Source: a virus
DNA length: 31,235 nucleotides
Virus record (IMG/VR): IMGVR_UViG_3300031841_000191
Span: 1 to 31,235 of that record
Direction: 5' to 3' (one strand)
Below are positions 1 to 7,520 of the stretch, one piece after another (within the stretch, counting starts at the first letter, position 1; each line of letters starts with the position of its first letter). Position numbers and translations under genes: made by a program. The notes under the pieces were generated by a model, which saw only the letters and a list, made by a program, of their open reading frames with translations, was not told the origin of the DNA and ran no database searches.

Positions 1-67
1 AAAGAAAGCTGAAGATTTAAAAGGCGCAAAACTAATAAAGGGTACAAGTACAATCTTGTATAAGTAA
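1..67 (+). CDS. 3' end of an unidentified upstream gene (partial)
   Basis: An open frame enters from the left edge (codons from base 2) and stops with TAA at 65-67, directly before the ATG at 68. The 21 visible residues, KKAEDLKGAK followed by LIKGTSTILYK, are basic and give no family. The abutting stop and start suggest it is co-transcribed with the following small genes. Confidence 0.5.
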   Translation, partial: KKAEDLKGAKLIKGTSTILYK

Positions 68-307
68 ATGAGAGCACCACAACGTTCATTGTTAAACTGG
101 GGTAAACAGAAATGGAGAACCAAATCTGGCAAGAAGTCTAGTGAAACTGGTGAACGTTACCTTCCTTCTAAGGCTATCGCTGCTCTTAGTGATGCTGAGT
201 ATCGCGCTACAACCAGAGCCAAACGAGAGGGTAAGGCAAAGGGTAAACAGTTTGTGGCTCAACCGAAGAAGATTGCTAACAAGGTAAGGAAATATAGAAA
301 TGCCTAA
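68..307 (+). CDS. Small basic protein, DUF5872-like
   Basis: This 79-aa, very Lys/Arg-rich protein has the pattern QKWRTKSGKKSSETGERYLP near its N-terminus and a run of basic residues at the C-terminus. I recall this pattern from small proteins annotated DUF5872 in marine phage genomes, but I could not search for it. No function is known to me; the charge suggests nucleic-acid or virion binding, which is inference. The ATG follows the upstream stop directly, and the 3' end overlaps the next small gene by 8 bases. Confidence 0.6.
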   Translation: MRAPQRSLLNWGKQKWRTKSGKKSSETGERYLPSKAIAALSDAEYRATTRAKREGKAKGKQFVAQPKKIANKVRKYRNA

Positions 308-428
308 TGTTAATGGAAAGAAGTTCCCATATACTAAGAAGGGAATAGCTGCGGCTAAGAAAGCGCAGGAAGAAACTAAGAAGCCTATGAAGAAAAAGAA
401 AAGTTTAATGTCAGGAAGCTACAAGTAA
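300..428 (+). CDS. Very small basic protein (42 aa)
   Basis: A 42-codon frame starts with MPNVNGKKFPYTKKGIAAAK and ends with a Lys-rich tail and SGSYK. Its ATG lies inside the end of the previous gene, and its TAA shares one base with the ATG of the next gene (TAATG). This coupling matches the whole left-end gene run. The motif KKFPYTKKG is typical of tiny proteins found near terminase genes in marine phages, by recollection. Function is unknown. The tight stop/start coupling on both sides is the main reason to accept it. Confidence 0.6.
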   Translation: MPNVNGKKFPYTKKGIAAAKKAQEETKKPMKKKKSLMSGSYK

Positions 429-661
429 TGGCTTTATATTTGACAAGTGGTGAATTGTATGAAGGCGAGACTCACGTTCTAGCAGGAACATTTTATACTG
501 GTAAGACGAGAACTCCTGAGTCACGCAGACTCGTGGAAGGGCCTGACCCAGTGAGAGCCAGAAGCTCCAATGGCCAACTCAAAGGCGACGACCCCTCCAC
601 GAGTGATATAAACGAAGCGTATGAGAAACCCAAGCCCAAAAGGAAGCCTAAGAAAAAATAA
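428..661 (+). CDS. Hypothetical protein (77 aa)
   Basis: The N-terminal half reads MALYLTSGELYEGETHVLAG and looks like a small beta structure. The C-terminal third is proline/lysine rich, ending EKPKPKRKPKKK. No family is recognised. It is coupled on both sides: its ATG shares a base with the preceding stop, and its TAA shares a base with the ATG at 661. A small structural or DNA-binding role would fit the charge and location, but nothing in the sequence proves it. Confidence 0.6.
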   Translation: MALYLTSGELYEGETHVLAGTFYTGKTRTPESRRLVEGPDPVRARSSNGQLKGDDPSTSDINEAYEKPKPKRKPKKK

Positions 662-1080
662 TGGTTAGACCTACATATGAGACTGAGGCTGACCTAAGTA
701 GAGAAGAGAACATTGCTAGATACGCAGCACGTAAATGGAACTGTGCAATGCGTAAGCAAGATAAGTACAATCAGTTTGATTACCTGATAATAAAGGGAAA
801 GGACGTAAAAGCTTTTGTAGAAATCAGAACAAGGACACATACAAGAGGAACTTACCCTACATGCTTTGTATCAGCTAACAAAGTGCAAGCTGCCTTTTCT
901 ATGCGTCTTGCCACTGGCTTACCGTGTATATTCTTAGTTGGTTGGAAAGACTGCATTGGGTGGGCATCTTTGACTGAGATGTATAAAATAACAATAGGTG
1001 GCAGAACAGATAGGGGAGATCCTGCCGATATTGAGGCTGTAGCAGAAATACCAATAGATAAGTTTACGATATTCGAATGA
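661..1080 (+). CDS. Putative PD-(D/E)XK-fold nuclease-like phage protein
   Basis: The 139 residues show the order expected of the restriction-endonuclease fold. Glu16 lies in an N-terminal helix, Asp40 in YNQFDYLIIKG, Glu54-Ile-Arg56 in the next strand (KAFVEIRTRTH), then Lys74 and a hydrophobic strand LPCIFLVGWKD. In active members the third position is usually Lys; here it is Arg56, so activity may be altered or lost. The family looks like one I recall beside terminase genes of marine phages. It overlaps the next gene by ATGA. A role in DNA processing near packaging is plausible but inferred. It could also be a non-catalytic structural relative. Confidence 0.5.
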   Translation: MVRPTYETEADLSREENIARYAARKWNCAMRKQDKYNQFDYLIIKGKDVKAFVEIRTRTHTRGTYPTCFVSANKVQAAFSMRLATGLPCIFLVGWKDCIGWASLTEMYKITIGGRTDRGDPADIEAVAEIPIDKFTIFE

Positions 1081-1268
1081 GTTTTATAAGTACCATATCT
1101 CAACAAGATCTGGCTTTGCTTAGAGGCATAGTTCGCAAAGTACATCTAGCGCATGTCGATGCAAAAGGGTTAGCAACCAATGAGCAGTGCGATAAGTTGA
1201 TAGAAAGCATTGGCCCAGAGGTTGTAGAAAGAATGATTAAGTTTGGCGTAGATAAGGGATTGCGTTGA
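1077..1268 (+). CDS. Small helical protein directly before TerL
   Basis: This 63-aa protein appears all-helical (QQDLALLRGIVRKVHLAHVD, later PEVVERMIKFGVDKG). It overlaps the preceding gene by ATGA and the terminase large subunit by TTGA. By position it could stand in for a small terminase subunit, which is otherwise not recognisable here, but it is shorter than T7 gp18 and shows no diagnostic motif. Its reality is supported by two translational couplings; function is unknown. Confidence 0.65.
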   Translation: MSFISTISQQDLALLRGIVRKVHLAHVDAKGLATNEQCDKLIESIGPEVVERMIKFGVDKGLR

Positions 1269-2794
1269 TAAACTTTGCATACAAACCTGATGGCGAAGTC
1301 TTAAAACAGTTTATGAAAGACAATACTTTCTTTCGTGGCATAAGAGGTCCAGTTGGATCTGGTAAGTCTGTTGGGTGTTGTGTTGAAGTATTTAGGAGAT
1401 CTTTGTCTCAAGACAAAAGTCCTGATGGTGTAAGGAAAAGTAGGTGGGCAATCATAAGAAATACAAACCCACAGCTTAGAACGACCACTATTAAGACTTG
1501 GCTTGATTGGTTTCCTGAGAATGAATGGGGTAAGTTTACTTGGTCTGTGCCTTATACACATCATATTAGAAAGGGTGACATAGACCTTGAGGTGATCTTC
1601 CTTGCTCTTGACCGTCCAGAAGATGTTAAAAAACTATTGTCCCTCGAGTTAACAGGCATCTGGATTAACGAGGCAAGGGAGATTCCTAAAAGTATTATTG
1701 ATGCGTGTACGATGAGGGTAGGCAGGTATCCTTCTATGCGTGATGGTGGTCCAAGTTGGACAGGTGTTATTGCAGATACTAACGCACCAGAAGAAGATCA
1801 TTGGTGGCCTATCATGTCTGGTGAAGTGCCAGTGCCAGATCATATTCCTAGAGAACAGGCTAAGATGTTGGTTAAGCCTGATAACTGGCAGTTCTTTACA
1901 CAACCATCTGGTATGAAGGAAGTATACAATGAAGATGGTGAAGTAGAAGATTACTTGCCTAGCGATCAGGCAGAAAACAAAAAGAATATGATGAGAGGGT
2001 ATTATCCCAATCTTATCCAAGGTAAAACAAAGTCTTGGATTGATGTCTATGTTATGAATAAACTAGGCACGATACAAGACGGAAAGCCAGTATATCCCAT
2101 GTTTGCAAGCGAAACACATATTGCTAAAGAAGAAATACCAGTAGCGGCAGGTTTGCCTTTGTACATTGGTATTGATTTTGGTTTGACACCTGCGGCTGTT
2201 ATAGGTCAGAAGGTTAGGAATAGATGGTTAATCCAATCAGAGGTCGTTGCTTTTGACATGGGTATTGTTAGATTTGCAGAGGTATTAAGAAATGAAATCG
2301 CTACTAGGTTTTCTCAGACTTCCGATGTCTATATATACGGTGATCCAGCAGGTGATTTTAGGGCGCAGACGGACGAATCTACCCCTTTCCACATACTTAG
2401 AGGTGCTGGCCTACGCGCATTTCCCGCCCCAAGTAATTCGGTGGATCTTCGCTTGGAGTCAGTGGCGCAGCAACTTAACAAGATGGTTGAAGGTAAACCT
2501 GCGTTTTTAATGGATAGAAGGTGTCAGCAACTTATCAAAGGCTTTGAGGGTGGTTATTCTTATAAACGTATGGAGGTAAGTGGTGAGCGATATGCAGATA
2601 AACCTGATAAGAATATGTACTCTCACATACACGATGCGCTACAATACTTGTTATTAGGTGCAGGAGAAGGGCGAGCTTTGATGTCAAATCAGAAACCTGC
2701 ACACGTTATTCAAGCCAAAAAAGACTTTGATGTATTTAGTAGAAAGCCTAAAAGTGCGGCTAACAGACAGGGCTTCCGTTCTTTTGTGCGTTGA
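1265..2794 (+). CDS. terL: Terminase large subunit (packaging ATPase/nuclease)
   Basis: TerL pumps DNA into the procapsid and cuts concatemers. The ATPase domain has a Walker A loop at residues 28-35 (GPVGSGKS), a Walker B strand with catalytic Glu136 (GIWINEARE) and a coupling motif near 170-174 (ADTNAP). The C-terminal nuclease domain carries acidic residues Asp304 (YIGIDFGLTP), Asp360 (YIYGDPAG) and a late Asp in HIHDALQYLL. At 509 aa it has the usual length. The start is TTG at 1265, overlapping the previous stop as TTGA, with AAGGGA just upstream. The first in-frame ATG (residue 17) would remove the segment before Walker A, so TTG is preferred. Confidence 0.95.
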   Translation: MINFAYKPDGEVLKQFMKDNTFFRGIRGPVGSGKSVGCCVEVFRRSLSQDKSPDGVRKSRWAIIRNTNPQLRTTTIKTWLDWFPENEWGKFTWSVPYTHHIRKGDIDLEVIFLALDRPEDVKKLLSLELTGIWINEAREIPKSIIDACTMRVGRYPSMRDGGPSWTGVIADTNAPEEDHWWPIMSGEVPVPDHIPREQAKMLVKPDNWQFFTQPSGMKEVYNEDGEVEDYLPSDQAENKKNMMRGYYPNLIQGKTKSWIDVYVMNKLGTIQDGKPVYPMFASETHIAKEEIPVAAGLPLYIGIDFGLTPAAVIGQKVRNRWLIQSEVVAFDMGIVRFAEVLRNEIATRFSQTSDVYIYGDPAGDFRAQTDESTPFHILRGAGLRAFPAPSNSVDLRLESVAQQLNKMVEGKPAFLMDRRCQQLIKGFEGGYSYKRMEVSGERYADKPDKNMYSHIHDALQYLLLGAGEGRALMSNQKPAHVIQAKKDFDVFSRKPKSAANRQGFRSFVR

Positions 2795-2820
2795 AATTTG
2801 TTTCGATTTGTGTTTACCAA
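2783..2820 (+). promoter_or_regulatory. Conserved 11-base element and AT-rich stretch, copy 1 (candidate late promoter)
   Basis: TTTGTGCGTTG at 2783-2793 covers the last codons of terL and is identical to copies at 6552 and 17757. It contains a -35-like TTGAAA (2791-2796). Seventeen to eighteen bases on is a weak TACCAA. All three copies lie ahead of a new virion gene block. The -10 match here is poor, so a dedicated activator or polymerase site is as likely as a plain sigma-70 promoter. Confidence 0.45.
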
Positions 2821-2841
2821 TAGGTAACAAGGAGTTTTGCT

Positions 2842-3576
2842 ATGTGTAGAAAAAGAGCTAAAACAACAAAAACAAAAACCGCTAAAAAGGTTAGCAAGTC
2901 TGGTAAGGCTACTACTGTATCAAAAGCAGTAGTTAAGCCTACAACAAGACCTTATGAGCAAAAAGCAACGGCAGGTAAAGAAAAGTTTGAGTCTAATAAG
3001 GCTAGAGAATATTCTGTATCAAGGAAAAAAAAGAAAAAGAAAAAGGCTAAACAGGCTGCTGCTAGGCAAGCTGCTTTAGAAGCGCAAACTCCTGTAGACG
3101 TAGTTGATGAGCAAGTAACAGAACCAGTAACTCCTGATGGTGAAGCACCTCAATTGCCTATGGACCCAGTAGATGAAACTATGGGGCCACAAACTGGAAC
3201 TGAGACTCCTGATGAGCCTATTTCTCAAACTGATATAGAAACTGCTACTGGTGGAACGGTAGGCGAAACCACGGTAACTGCACAATCTATTTATCAAAGA
3301 GATCCAGAAGAGGCTATATCAGATCAAGAAAGATTAGCTCAAGAAGAATTAAGAAGGCAGAGAATAAAAAGAGCTAGAGCAAAACAGTCTTTGCTTAGAC
3401 GCAGATTAGAACGATCAAGAGAGGTTGGTTCTGGCAGAAGAGTTTTGTCTGGCACTGAAAGAGAATTAAATATACAGACAAGACAGGCAGGAACTGGTAG
3501 GCGTAGAGGCGCAGGTCGCAGATCTTTAATTACTGGTTCTACTGGTGGAATCGGATACTATAGTAGGTTCTTATAA
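2842..3576 (+). CDS. T7 gp7.3-like Lys/Arg-rich tail-assembly/host-range protein
   Basis: This 244-aa protein has three zones. The N-terminus is a Lys/Thr-rich stretch (MCRKRAKTTKTKTAKK) with a nearby poly-Lys run, the middle is acidic and Pro/Thr-rich, and the C-terminus is Arg/Gly-rich and ends with AGRRSLITGSTGGIGYYSRF. T7 gp7.3, as I recall it, has the same layout (Lys-rich start, acidic middle, GGKKSL then Ser/Gly-rich end) and sits directly upstream of the connector gene, as here. In T7 it is a virion protein needed for tail assembly and host range. GGAG precedes the ATG. The stop overlaps the portal start (TAATG). Homology is inferred from architecture and position. Confidence 0.55.
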   Translation: MCRKRAKTTKTKTAKKVSKSGKATTVSKAVVKPTTRPYEQKATAGKEKFESNKAREYSVSRKKKKKKKAKQAAARQAALEAQTPVDVVDEQVTEPVTPDGEAPQLPMDPVDETMGPQTGTETPDEPISQTDIETATGGTVGETTVTAQSIYQRDPEEAISDQERLAQEELRRQRIKRARAKQSLLRRRLERSREVGSGRRVLSGTERELNIQTRQAGTGRRRGAGRRSLITGSTGGIGYYSRFL

Positions 3577-5120
3577 TGCATGACTCTAACAAATACTTGG
3601 AACGATATGAAAAAGCTAAAGCACATAGGCAAAACTTTGTTGACCTCTTTGAAGAGTGTTATGAGTATGCTCTTCCGCAACGTGAATCTTTTTATTATGA
3701 AACTGCGGGTCAGCGTAGAGATGATAAGATCTTTGATGAAACGGCAGTGGTTGGCGTTCAAGAGTTTGCTTCGAGGCTCCAATCGGGACTAGTTCCTAAC
3801 TTTGCAAGATGGGCTGATCTTACCGCAGGTTCAGAAATACCTGTGTCTGAGAGAGACTTTGTAGACAATGACCTTGATGAAATAACTGAGTATGTGTTCG
3901 AAATACTACAGAACTCAAACTTTTCTCAGGAAGTGCATGAAGCTTTTATGGATCTAGCTGTTGGCACTGGTGTTCTTTGTGTTGATGAGGGTGATGCAAT
4001 AAACCCTATTAAGTTTTCTGCGATACCATTACCGCATGTAGTTCTAGATACTGGCCCTGATGATAAGATAGATCATGTGTTTAGAGAGCGCAAAGGTATA
4101 AGAAACTCTGAAATAACAATACTTTACCCAGATGCAAAGCTAGATAATCAAGTACAGCAAAGAGTAAAGCAAGACCCAGAGGGCAAATGTTCTGTCTTAG
4201 AGGTTGTTTGTAAGGACTACACTAAACGAAATGAAGAAGCCTACTTATATTATGTAATAGATCTTTCTACTAAAACATATCTAGTTGAAAGAAACTTTAA
4301 GGGTGTAGGCTCTAATCCATACGTTTGTTTTAGATGGTCTAAGTGTGCAGGAGAAGTGTATGGCAGAGGCCCATTAATCAATGCTTTATCCGCTATTAAG
4401 ACTACTAACTTGACTATACAGTTAATATTAGAAAATGCACAAATGGCTATCTCTGGCATTTACCAGATGGATGATGACGGAATCATTAACCCAGATACTA
4501 TCAATTTAGTCCCTGGCACGATAATACCTAAGTCACCTCAATCTGGTGGGCTACAGCCAATACAATCGGCAGGAAGATTTGATGTTGCTGATATAGTTTT
4601 AAGCGATATGCGCTTGAATATAAAACGTGCATTATACAATGATATGTTAGGAAATCCAGATAGAACTCCTGCATCTGCTACAGAAGTGGCAGAACGTATG
4701 GCAGATTTGTCACGTAGGATAGGATCAGCGTTTGGTAGGCTGCAAGCAGAACTAGTACAGCCAGTATTGCAAAGGGTAATCTATATTCTTAAGAAGCAGG
4801 GTCGTATTGAAATGCCTACTGTTAATGGTCGAGAAGTTAAGATACGCTCTGTTTCTCCATTAGCACAGGCACAATCAAACCAAGACATTACATCTGTTTC
4901 TAGATTCCTAGAGTTAGTAAATGCTTACTTTGGTCCCGATACTACGAATATTCTTATTAACTCAGAAGAGACCGCTATTCACCTAGCTAAGAAATTTGGT
5001 GTGCCTGATGGGTTGATTCGTGATAGAGAAGAGCGTAGAGAGATAGTTGCGATGATGCAGCAAATGCAACAAATGCAACAACAGGAACAATTAGCAGGAC
5101 CACCTATTGCCGCAGAATAG
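3576..5120 (+). CDS. Head-to-tail connector (portal) protein, T7 gp8-like
   Basis: This 514-aa protein fits the podoviral head-tail connector family, which forms the dodecameric ring through which DNA enters and leaves. Matching segments are the N-terminal helix (YLERYEKAKAHRQNFVDLFE), the family-typical DKIFDETAVVGVQEFASRLQ followed by a Leu-Val-Pro-Asn-Phe-Ala-Arg-Trp segment, and a long C-terminal helical region (DRTPASATEVAERMADLSRR). The tail is Gln/Met-rich (QQMQQMQQQEQ). It overlaps the upstream gene by one base and the following small gene by 14. Its place between the gp7.3-like protein and the scaffold matches T7. Confidence 0.93.
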   Translation: MHDSNKYLERYEKAKAHRQNFVDLFEECYEYALPQRESFYYETAGQRRDDKIFDETAVVGVQEFASRLQSGLVPNFARWADLTAGSEIPVSERDFVDNDLDEITEYVFEILQNSNFSQEVHEAFMDLAVGTGVLCVDEGDAINPIKFSAIPLPHVVLDTGPDDKIDHVFRERKGIRNSEITILYPDAKLDNQVQQRVKQDPEGKCSVLEVVCKDYTKRNEEAYLYYVIDLSTKTYLVERNFKGVGSNPYVCFRWSKCAGEVYGRGPLINALSAIKTTNLTIQLILENAQMAISGIYQMDDDGIINPDTINLVPGTIIPKSPQSGGLQPIQSAGRFDVADIVLSDMRLNIKRALYNDMLGNPDRTPASATEVAERMADLSRRIGSAFGRLQAELVQPVLQRVIYILKKQGRIEMPTVNGREVKIRSVSPLAQAQSNQDITSVSRFLELVNAYFGPDTTNILINSEETAIHLAKKFGVPDGLIRDREERREIVAMMQQMQQMQQQEQLAGPPIAAE

Positions 5121-5370
5121 TCATATTGGTTTAGACGGAATAGCAAGAAAGAAAGCAGAAGAAGATAGAATAAGCCTTAACTTTGGCTCTTTATTTTCTG
5201 AACCTACTGGTCAAGAGATTCTTAAATACTTGCGTAGTATTACTATAGAAATGGTTAGCGGTCCTAACATTAGCACTGATGAGTTGCGTCATTTAGAGGG
5301 TCAGCGTTATTTAGTTGGCCTAATAGAGCGTCATATTCAAAGATCACATAAGGTAAAGAATAATGAATGA
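5107..5370 (+). CDS. Bbp19-like small structural-region protein
   Basis: This 87-aa protein contains LNFGSLFSEPTGQEILKYLR and HLEGQRYLVGLIERHIQR, the pattern of small proteins called Bbp19-like that lie between portal and scaffold in many podoviruses. Its role is not established. The start is TTG at 5107, inside the portal gene, with AGGA (about 5096-5099) at a suitable distance; no in-frame ATG exists near the N-terminus. The stop overlaps the scaffold ATG. Confidence 0.7.
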   Translation: MPQNSHIGLDGIARKKAEEDRISLNFGSLFSEPTGQEILKYLRSITIEMVSGPNISTDELRHLEGQRYLVGLIERHIQRSHKVKNNE

Positions 5371-6112
5371 ACAGGTTCAAGAAGCAGAAGCAACAGCAGA
5401 ACTGCCTCCACAAGAGGAAAGAGACTTTGTAGTAGCTGAAGATCTAGAGGCTAAAACAGAAGAACGACCAGAATGGTTGCCAGAAAAATACAAATCCGGT
5501 GAGGACTTAGCTAAAGCATATAAGGAGCTTGAGTCCAAACTAGGTACTAAAGACGAAGATATTCGCGCTGAAGTATTAAAAGAGATTGAAGCCGAGAGTT
5601 TTAAGGATAGACCAGACAGTGCAGGTGACTATCAACTTCCCGATTATATAGATGAAGAAAGTGCTATAGATAGTGATGTGTTAAAATGGTGGGCAGATCA
5701 CGCATTTACTTATGGGTTTAGTCAATCTGAGTTTGAAGAGGGTATAGATAAAGTTATGCAGGTAAGCATGGCTGACATACCAGACCCAGAACAAGAGATG
5801 GAGAAACTTGGTGATAATGCTAATGCTAGAGTAGAAGCTGCTGCATTATTTTCCAAGCAGTTTTTCCCAGAAGAGCACATGGAATCTATTGAAAGATTAA
5901 CAGAAACTGCTGAAGGCTTGATGGCTCTTGAGTTTATTATGGAGAAACTACAGTCTCCATTTATAGGTAGTGATGCTACACCATCTGGTAAGATTACAGA
6001 GCAAGGGCTAAGAGAAATGATGCAAGATGAAAGATACTGGCATCCTGCTCGAAGAAACAATGACTTTATACAAGAAGTAAATGATGGTTTCCAAAAGCTT
6101 TATAACGGCTGA
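5363..6112 (+). CDS. Capsid assembly scaffolding protein
   Basis: This acidic, Glu-rich 249-aa protein carries the scaffold signature RPEWLPEKYKSGEDLAKAYK followed by Glu-Leu-Glu-Ser-Lys near residues 35-60, and a helical C-terminal part ending DFIQEVNDGFQKLYNG. Scaffolds direct capsid protein into procapsids and then leave. Position between connector and capsid supports this. The ATG lies in the preceding stop (ATGAATGA context), and the 3' end overlaps the gp13-like gene by 32 bases. Confidence 0.88.
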   Translation: MNEQVQEAEATAELPPQEERDFVVAEDLEAKTEERPEWLPEKYKSGEDLAKAYKELESKLGTKDEDIRAEVLKEIEAESFKDRPDSAGDYQLPDYIDEESAIDSDVLKWWADHAFTYGFSQSEFEEGIDKVMQVSMADIPDPEQEMEKLGDNANARVEAAALFSKQFFPEEHMESIERLTETAEGLMALEFIMEKLQSPFIGSDATPSGKITEQGLREMMQDERYWHPARRNNDFIQEVNDGFQKLYNG

Positions 6113-6617
6113 AAAGAAGGTAATAAAAAGGGGTAAGGCGTATCTTACCCCTATGAAGCATTATCATATACAAGAGTTTGCACATATTGTTCACCCTAAG
6201 AATAAGGCTGAAACAAAAGACTTTGGCTACGATTCTTTCGAAGAATCCATAGAAGAAATGTATGATGAGTCAGAAGCTTATGTATGCCGCAATGCTAATG
6301 GTGAAATAGTTTTTATTGGCGGTTTAGACCTTTCTGAAGAAGTGCCGCATATGTTTGCAATATTTGCAAATAATCTTGATTACAATGTTGTATTGGTAGC
6401 AAAGATGTCTAAATCTTTATTAAATATGTTTGATAGAGTTCATCCTGTTATTACTATGACTATACTTTCTAAGAATGAACACATGCTAAATTGGGCATGT
6501 TGGCTTGGGTTTGAACCTGTAGAAATGAGCGCAGATAACAAGTTTGTTGAATTTGTGCGTTGCAATTTTGAAAATTATGATGTTAATAATAAATCATTAC
6601 GACCCATAGTGCATTGA
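6081..6617 (+). CDS. GNAT-fold protein, T7 gp13-like (DUF2833-type)
   Basis: The 178 residues fit a GNAT-like acetyltransferase fold. The first strand and helix read KAYLTPMKHYHIQEFAHIVH, the centre has GEIVFIGGLDL, and the late part has NEHMLNWACWLGFEPVEM. T7 gp13, an internal virion or assembly protein, belongs to this family. A catalytic role is not proven, since the acetyl-CoA loop is not clear. T7 has gp13 after the tail tubes; here it lies between scaffold and capsid. The ATG at 6081 (MMVSKSF) is used because the first strand starts before the next good ATG at 6153. The C-terminal codons cover the second TTTGTGCGTTG element. Confidence 0.65.
   Translation: MMVSKSFITAEKKVIKRGKAYLTPMKHYHIQEFAHIVHPKNKAETKDFGYDSFEESIEEMYDESEAYVCRNANGEIVFIGGLDLSEEVPHMFAIFANNLDYNVVLVAKMSKSLLNMFDRVHPVITMTILSKNEHMLNWACWLGFEPVEMSADNKFVEFVRCNFENYDVNNKSLRPIVH
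6129..6152 (+). other. Perfect 9-bp hairpin inside the gp13-like gene
   Basis: AGGGGTAAG (6129-6137), loop GCGTAT, CTTACCCCT (6144-6152) form a perfect stem ending immediately before the in-frame ATG at 6153. There is no T-run after it, so it is not a standard terminator. It could attenuate, stabilise or cleave the mRNA between scaffold and capsid, or affect initiation at 6153. These roles are inference. Confidence 0.5.
6552..6590 (+). promoter_or_regulatory. Conserved 11-base element and AT-rich stretch, copy 2 (candidate capsid promoter)
   Basis: TTTGTGCGTTG at 6552-6562 lies in the end of the gp13-like gene, 134 bases before the capsid ATG. It contains TTGCAA (6560-6565). TAATAA and AATAAT follow at 18-19 bases, and TATGAT (6576-6581) lies 17 bases after TTGTGC (6553-6558). 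A start near 6595 would give the capsid mRNA a leader of about 100 bases. Confidence 0.5.
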
Positions 6618-6695
6618 TCGGCCCTAATGGATACCCGAATTGATATGTGAGCGTGGATACTCGTAGCAATCGGAAACTCAATTAAGGACTGTAAA
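6618..6695 (+). promoter_or_regulatory. Structured leader of the capsid gene
   Basis: The 78-base gap before the capsid gene can fold. CCGAATTG (6635-6642) pairs with CAATCGG (6667-6673) with one bulged A, and an inner GAG/CTC pair encloses part of the copy GTGGATAC. GGATAC occurs twice in the gap. AAGGACT lies 5' of the ATG as a ribosome binding site. Such a fold could stabilise a highly expressed capsid mRNA; this is inferred. It does not have tRNA arms or a CCA end. Confidence 0.35.
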
Positions 6696-7505
6696 ATGGC
6701 TAATACAATAGACCAAGCCTTTATAAAGCAGTTTGAAACTGAAGTTCACATGGCGTATCAGCGTATGGGTTCCAAGCTACGGAACACTATTCGCTCTACA
6801 AATGTGACAGGTTCAACTGCACGATTCCAGAAAATAGGCACTGGATCAGCGTCAACAAAATCACGCAATGGTAATGTAACTCCTATGGAGCTAGTACACA
6901 CCAATGTCGAAGTAACAATGAGTGACTTCTATGCTGCTGAATATATCGACAAGCTTGATGAGTTGAAAACAAATATCAACGAGCGTCAAGCTGTAGCTCA
7001 ATCTGCTGCTGCTGCTCTTGGTAGAAAAACTGATGAGCTTATCATTGCTGCTATGGATGCAGGTGCTAACTCTACTCAAATACATGACACTAGCTCTGCT
7101 CTTGAAAAAGCAGATCTTCTATCATTGTTTGAAACAATGGGTACGGCAGATGTTCCAGAAGACGGGCAACGCTATCTTGCGATGTCTCCTGCAGGATACG
7201 CTGACTTGTTTGCAATTAACGAGTTTGCATCATCAGACTTTGTTGGACCGCAAAACTTACCGTTTGCAGGTGGCATGACAATGAAAGAGTTCTTGGGCTT
7301 CAAGATCTTCTCAACGTCTGCTGTAGCAGGTGGTAAAAACTTTGCTTACCATACAACTGCTGTAGGTATCGGTGTGAACTCTGATGTTCAAACTGAAGTA
7401 AACTATGTTGCTGAGAAAGTATCTCACTTAGCAACATCAATGATGTCAATGGGCGCTGTAGCTATCGATGATAACGGTATCTACGAAGTCCTAGACAATA
7501 ACTAA
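6696..7505 (+). CDS. Major capsid protein
   Basis: This 269-aa protein starts MANTIDQAFIKQFETEVHMA and has the segment MTMKEFLGFKIFSTSAVAGG. That pattern fits the short HK97-fold-like capsid proteins of marine podoviruses (family sometimes named phage_capsid_2), which are shorter than T7 gp10. It follows scaffold and gp13-like genes, has its own candidate promoter and a good ribosome binding site, and is followed by a small gene and a hairpin terminator, as expected for the most abundant virion protein. Codon use leans to GCT and ACT alanine and threonine codons. I see no frameshift product. Confidence 0.88.
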   Translation: MANTIDQAFIKQFETEVHMAYQRMGSKLRNTIRSTNVTGSTARFQKIGTGSASTKSRNGNVTPMELVHTNVEVTMSDFYAAEYIDKLDELKTNINERQAVAQSAAAALGRKTDELIIAAMDAGANSTQIHDTSSALEKADLLSLFETMGTADVPEDGQRYLAMSPAGYADLFAINEFASSDFVGPQNLPFAGGMTMKEFLGFKIFSTSAVAGGKNFAYHTTAVGIGVNSDVQTEVNYVAEKVSHLATSMMSMGAVAIDDNGIYEVLDNN

Positions 7506-7520
7506 GAGGAGGACTTATAA

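Noticed and set aside
3558-3782. 74-aa minus-strand frame at the start of the portal gene
   Set aside because: It is opposite a conserved coding region and shows no start signal; one of many shadow frames on the opposite strand.
6618-6695. Possible tRNA in the capsid leader
   Set aside because: There is no TTCGA-type T loop, no anticodon arm and no CCA end; the fold is a single imperfect stem.
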